In this document: in pieces, positions 62,185 through 64,000 of the stretch | Position numbering within the stretch: position 1 is the first letter of the stretch | Layout: each line of letters starts with the position of its first letter | Source: Craterostigma plantagineum | Taxonomy: Eukaryota > Streptophyta > Magnoliopsida > Lamiales > Linderniaceae | Reading direction: 5' to 3' | DNA length: 64,000 nucleotides | Assembly (NCBI GenBank): GCA_027422505.1 | Contig: JAPQWV010000676.1 | Coordinates: 232,993 to 296,992 of the forward strand | The notes under the pieces: model-generated | What the model was told of the DNA's origin: nothing | Seen by the model: the letters and a program-made list of their open reading frames with translations, nothing else | Databases searched by the model: none | Program-made: the position numbers and the translations under genes

Positions 62185-63341
62185 TGAGTTGCTTAATTAT
62201 AATTTTTACCGTAATATTTTAATTTATTAAAAATTTATCTTTAAATTAAATATTCAATGTTTAAATAACTTAATTAATAATATAAATGTTTATTGATATA
62301 TCTGTTGAAATAGTTTGTCTAACACAATGCGTTTGTGTTTTCCTCCTTATCTCTCCTACTCGATCTTTTGAAGCTTGTAATAAAAACCAATTTTTCTTTT
62401 AGTTTCTTCCATTGAGCTTGTATTTTTGTGATGTCTGATTCAATTCGGGAGCTCGATTTTTTGTTCCTCTTTTGTCGGCATAATAATAATAAAAAAAAAA
62501 AGGAAAAAAAAAATCACTGTCTCCCCTGCTCGGCCAGCACCGCTCGCCCTGCCGCCGGCCGCCTTCTGTCCCGCACATCAACCTGCCACCCTCCGCCCCG
62601 CGCCCCGTAAGCCGCCTTCCGCCAGCCGCCGCCGCCCTCTTCTACCTCCCCGTTGTTCGTCTGGGAGACTCGTCTCTCCGACACTCGGGTCGGAAGCTTT
62701 TTCTACCTTGTGGACCACACAGTCCGATGAAGATAAAATCCAGAAGTCAAAGGGTAAGAAAGTGAAGGGTGTGTCGTAGATTTAGCTTAATATATTTTTC
62801 TTTATAGGTTCTATATTTTTCTTGGTCTTAAGATAATGTATTTGTTTTCTGTCCTTTTTGTCCCTTGTGGACCATTTTCTCCCCGTGTGGGAGTTTTCTG
62901 CGCCCTTGTGGACTTTGTTTCCTCTTTTTGATGACTTGTTTCCATTTGGCGTAATGCGACCAAACGACTATGTGTACTGTTTAGCACGTTTGTACCTTTG
63001 TTTTTTAATGACAAGCCATCGGGAAAAAAAAGATTCAATATGGGCTAGACCTTCAATAAAATTAATGGGCCTGATATTGAAGCCCACTAACTAAAAACTG
63101 TTAAAAACTGAAAATCACGAATTAAAACTGTGGAAATGTACTACGATTAGTGTAATGTTGCTGACTTTCTATTTCGGGCCCACATGCTTATGTTTTTATT
63201 TGACGACACAGCACACATAGCAAAAATGATATGTCTTGTACCTCTACGTGACTTCTTCTAGGATTGTTCCAATCCAAAGCCATCATTGGTAATCGAGCCA
63301 AAAACACAGCATCGTTCTGATAGATATCACGGCGTTTCGAG

Positions 63342-63963
63342 ATGAGCTACGCTGCACGGTTGTTCAGTCAATCCAAAGCGGTGGGTCATTTTTCTTGTGA
63401 TGGATGCTTACTGCGGCGATTACGATCTGTGACGGATCGTTCTTACTTCTAATTAAGAGATTCGATTTATGAGTGCGCCGATATGAGATTCGTTTGTCAA
63501 TTTCGATTGATTTGATTGTATGTCGGCTGTTGTGAATTTTTCTGTTTTCTGTTGTGTGCTTGATTTGAGCTTCGTTTTCTCGTGTTAATGGGATGATTTG
63601 TGTTGTATAAGAAAAGTTATGTCGGGGTCCGTGAACTGTGTTCGAGCATCGACCGGAATTTTAGTTTGATATGGTATTATGGTGCTGGCGTGATTAGTTT
63701 TGGTGTATTCTGATGTCGATTATAGTTGACTCCTGTGCTATGAACATCGAGCTGTATGGTTGAAGTTGGATCAGTGACGAGTTCTTCTTGCCTTTAAAAT
63801 TTAAACTGTCATCTGTCTGATTTGATCTGTTATTGCTGAACTTTGACGGCTTTATGTGGTTGTGGCTTACAGCTGAGACGGACCAATAATGTTTTACGAG
63901 ATCATGCCATTTCGATAAGGTGGTTTTCAAATGACTCCACGCCACTGGTGGATAAATTAGATG
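63342..63963 (+). CDS. Probable mitochondrial protein, 5' part only
   Basis: Two exons, 63342..63380 and 63873..63963, with the gene running past the window end (donor GT at 63964). The 43 visible residues start MSYAARLFSQSKALRRTNNV and continue RDHAISIRWFSNDSTPLVDK. The Arg/Ser-rich, acid-poor N-terminus with RWFS looks like a mitochondrial presequence and cleavage site. I do not recognise the mature protein. The first intron interrupts after codon 13. Confidence 0.7.
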
Positions 63964-64000
63964 GTAAGTTGCACGCTCTGCAACTTGTTAGAGTTGTTGT

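Larger units (their letters stand above)
61394..63341. other. Intergenic region with inverted-repeat element and GC-rich block
   Basis: Contains the long inverted repeat 61616..62184 with a gene-like insert, AT-rich DNA, a GC-rich pyrimidine-biased block at about 62515-62700 and the promoter side of the last gene. No complete gene. Confidence 0.5.

Overview
This window is nuclear DNA from a flowering plant, most probably a core eudicot. The evidence is multi-exon genes with GT-AG introns, plant-only families (Aux/IAA, DREB, Dof, LBD, IDD, IQD, MLK kinase, HOTHEAD), AT-rich intergenic DNA with microsatellites and MITEs, and Site II/telo-box promoters on ribosomal protein genes. I assembled gene models by hand from splice signals, reading-phase continuity and recalled family consensus. 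The species is not identifiable from this alone; a Lamiales-like asterid is only a guess.

Layout. 0-5 kb: the 3' part of an Aux/IAA repressor, a TIP2-type vacuolar aquaporin and a DREB A-4 factor, then a non-autonomous hAT-like element built from GAGCTCGAG iterations. 5-20 kb: a GATA factor (-), SEC13 (-) and a 16-exon MUT9-like casein kinase I (+). 20-25 kb: a long CT microsatellite, an IQ67-domain protein (+), a foldback element and a GDSL esterase/lipase (-). 25-34 kb: Mediator subunit MED6 (-) divergent from ribosomal protein L28 (+); divergent ribosomal protein S15a (-); and a PP2A B55 subunit relic (+) missing most of its WD40 core. 34-46 kb: Dof factor (+), a broken FLX-like coiled-coil gene (-), HOTHEAD-like GMC oxidoreductase (+), an LEA_2 membrane protein (-) and an LBD factor (-). 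46-59 kb: MITEs, an IDD zinc-finger factor (-), a 12-exon metallo-beta-lactamase-fold hydrolase (-), mitochondrial ribosomal protein bL34m (+) and a multi-pass membrane protein (-). 59-64 kb: a decayed casein kinase I-like gene, an inverted-repeat element holding a gene-like fragment, and the 5' end of a probable mitochondrial protein.

The genes are ordinary, mostly single-copy loci with no operon-like logic. Many act in development and gene control (auxin, light/flowering, cuticle, transcription). Two housekeeping pairs or near-pairs share divergent promoters.

The most unusual signal is that five otherwise well-conserved genes between 36 and 58.1 kb are interrupted by small indels. Most are one base missing from a homopolymer run; one is a 4-bp tandem duplication. 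The first 30 kb of genes are intact. This could be assembly indel error or early decay of duplicate copies. Together with two clear intron-bearing pseudogenes (B55 and CK1) it deserves checking first. I found no convincing undescribed multi-gene system.
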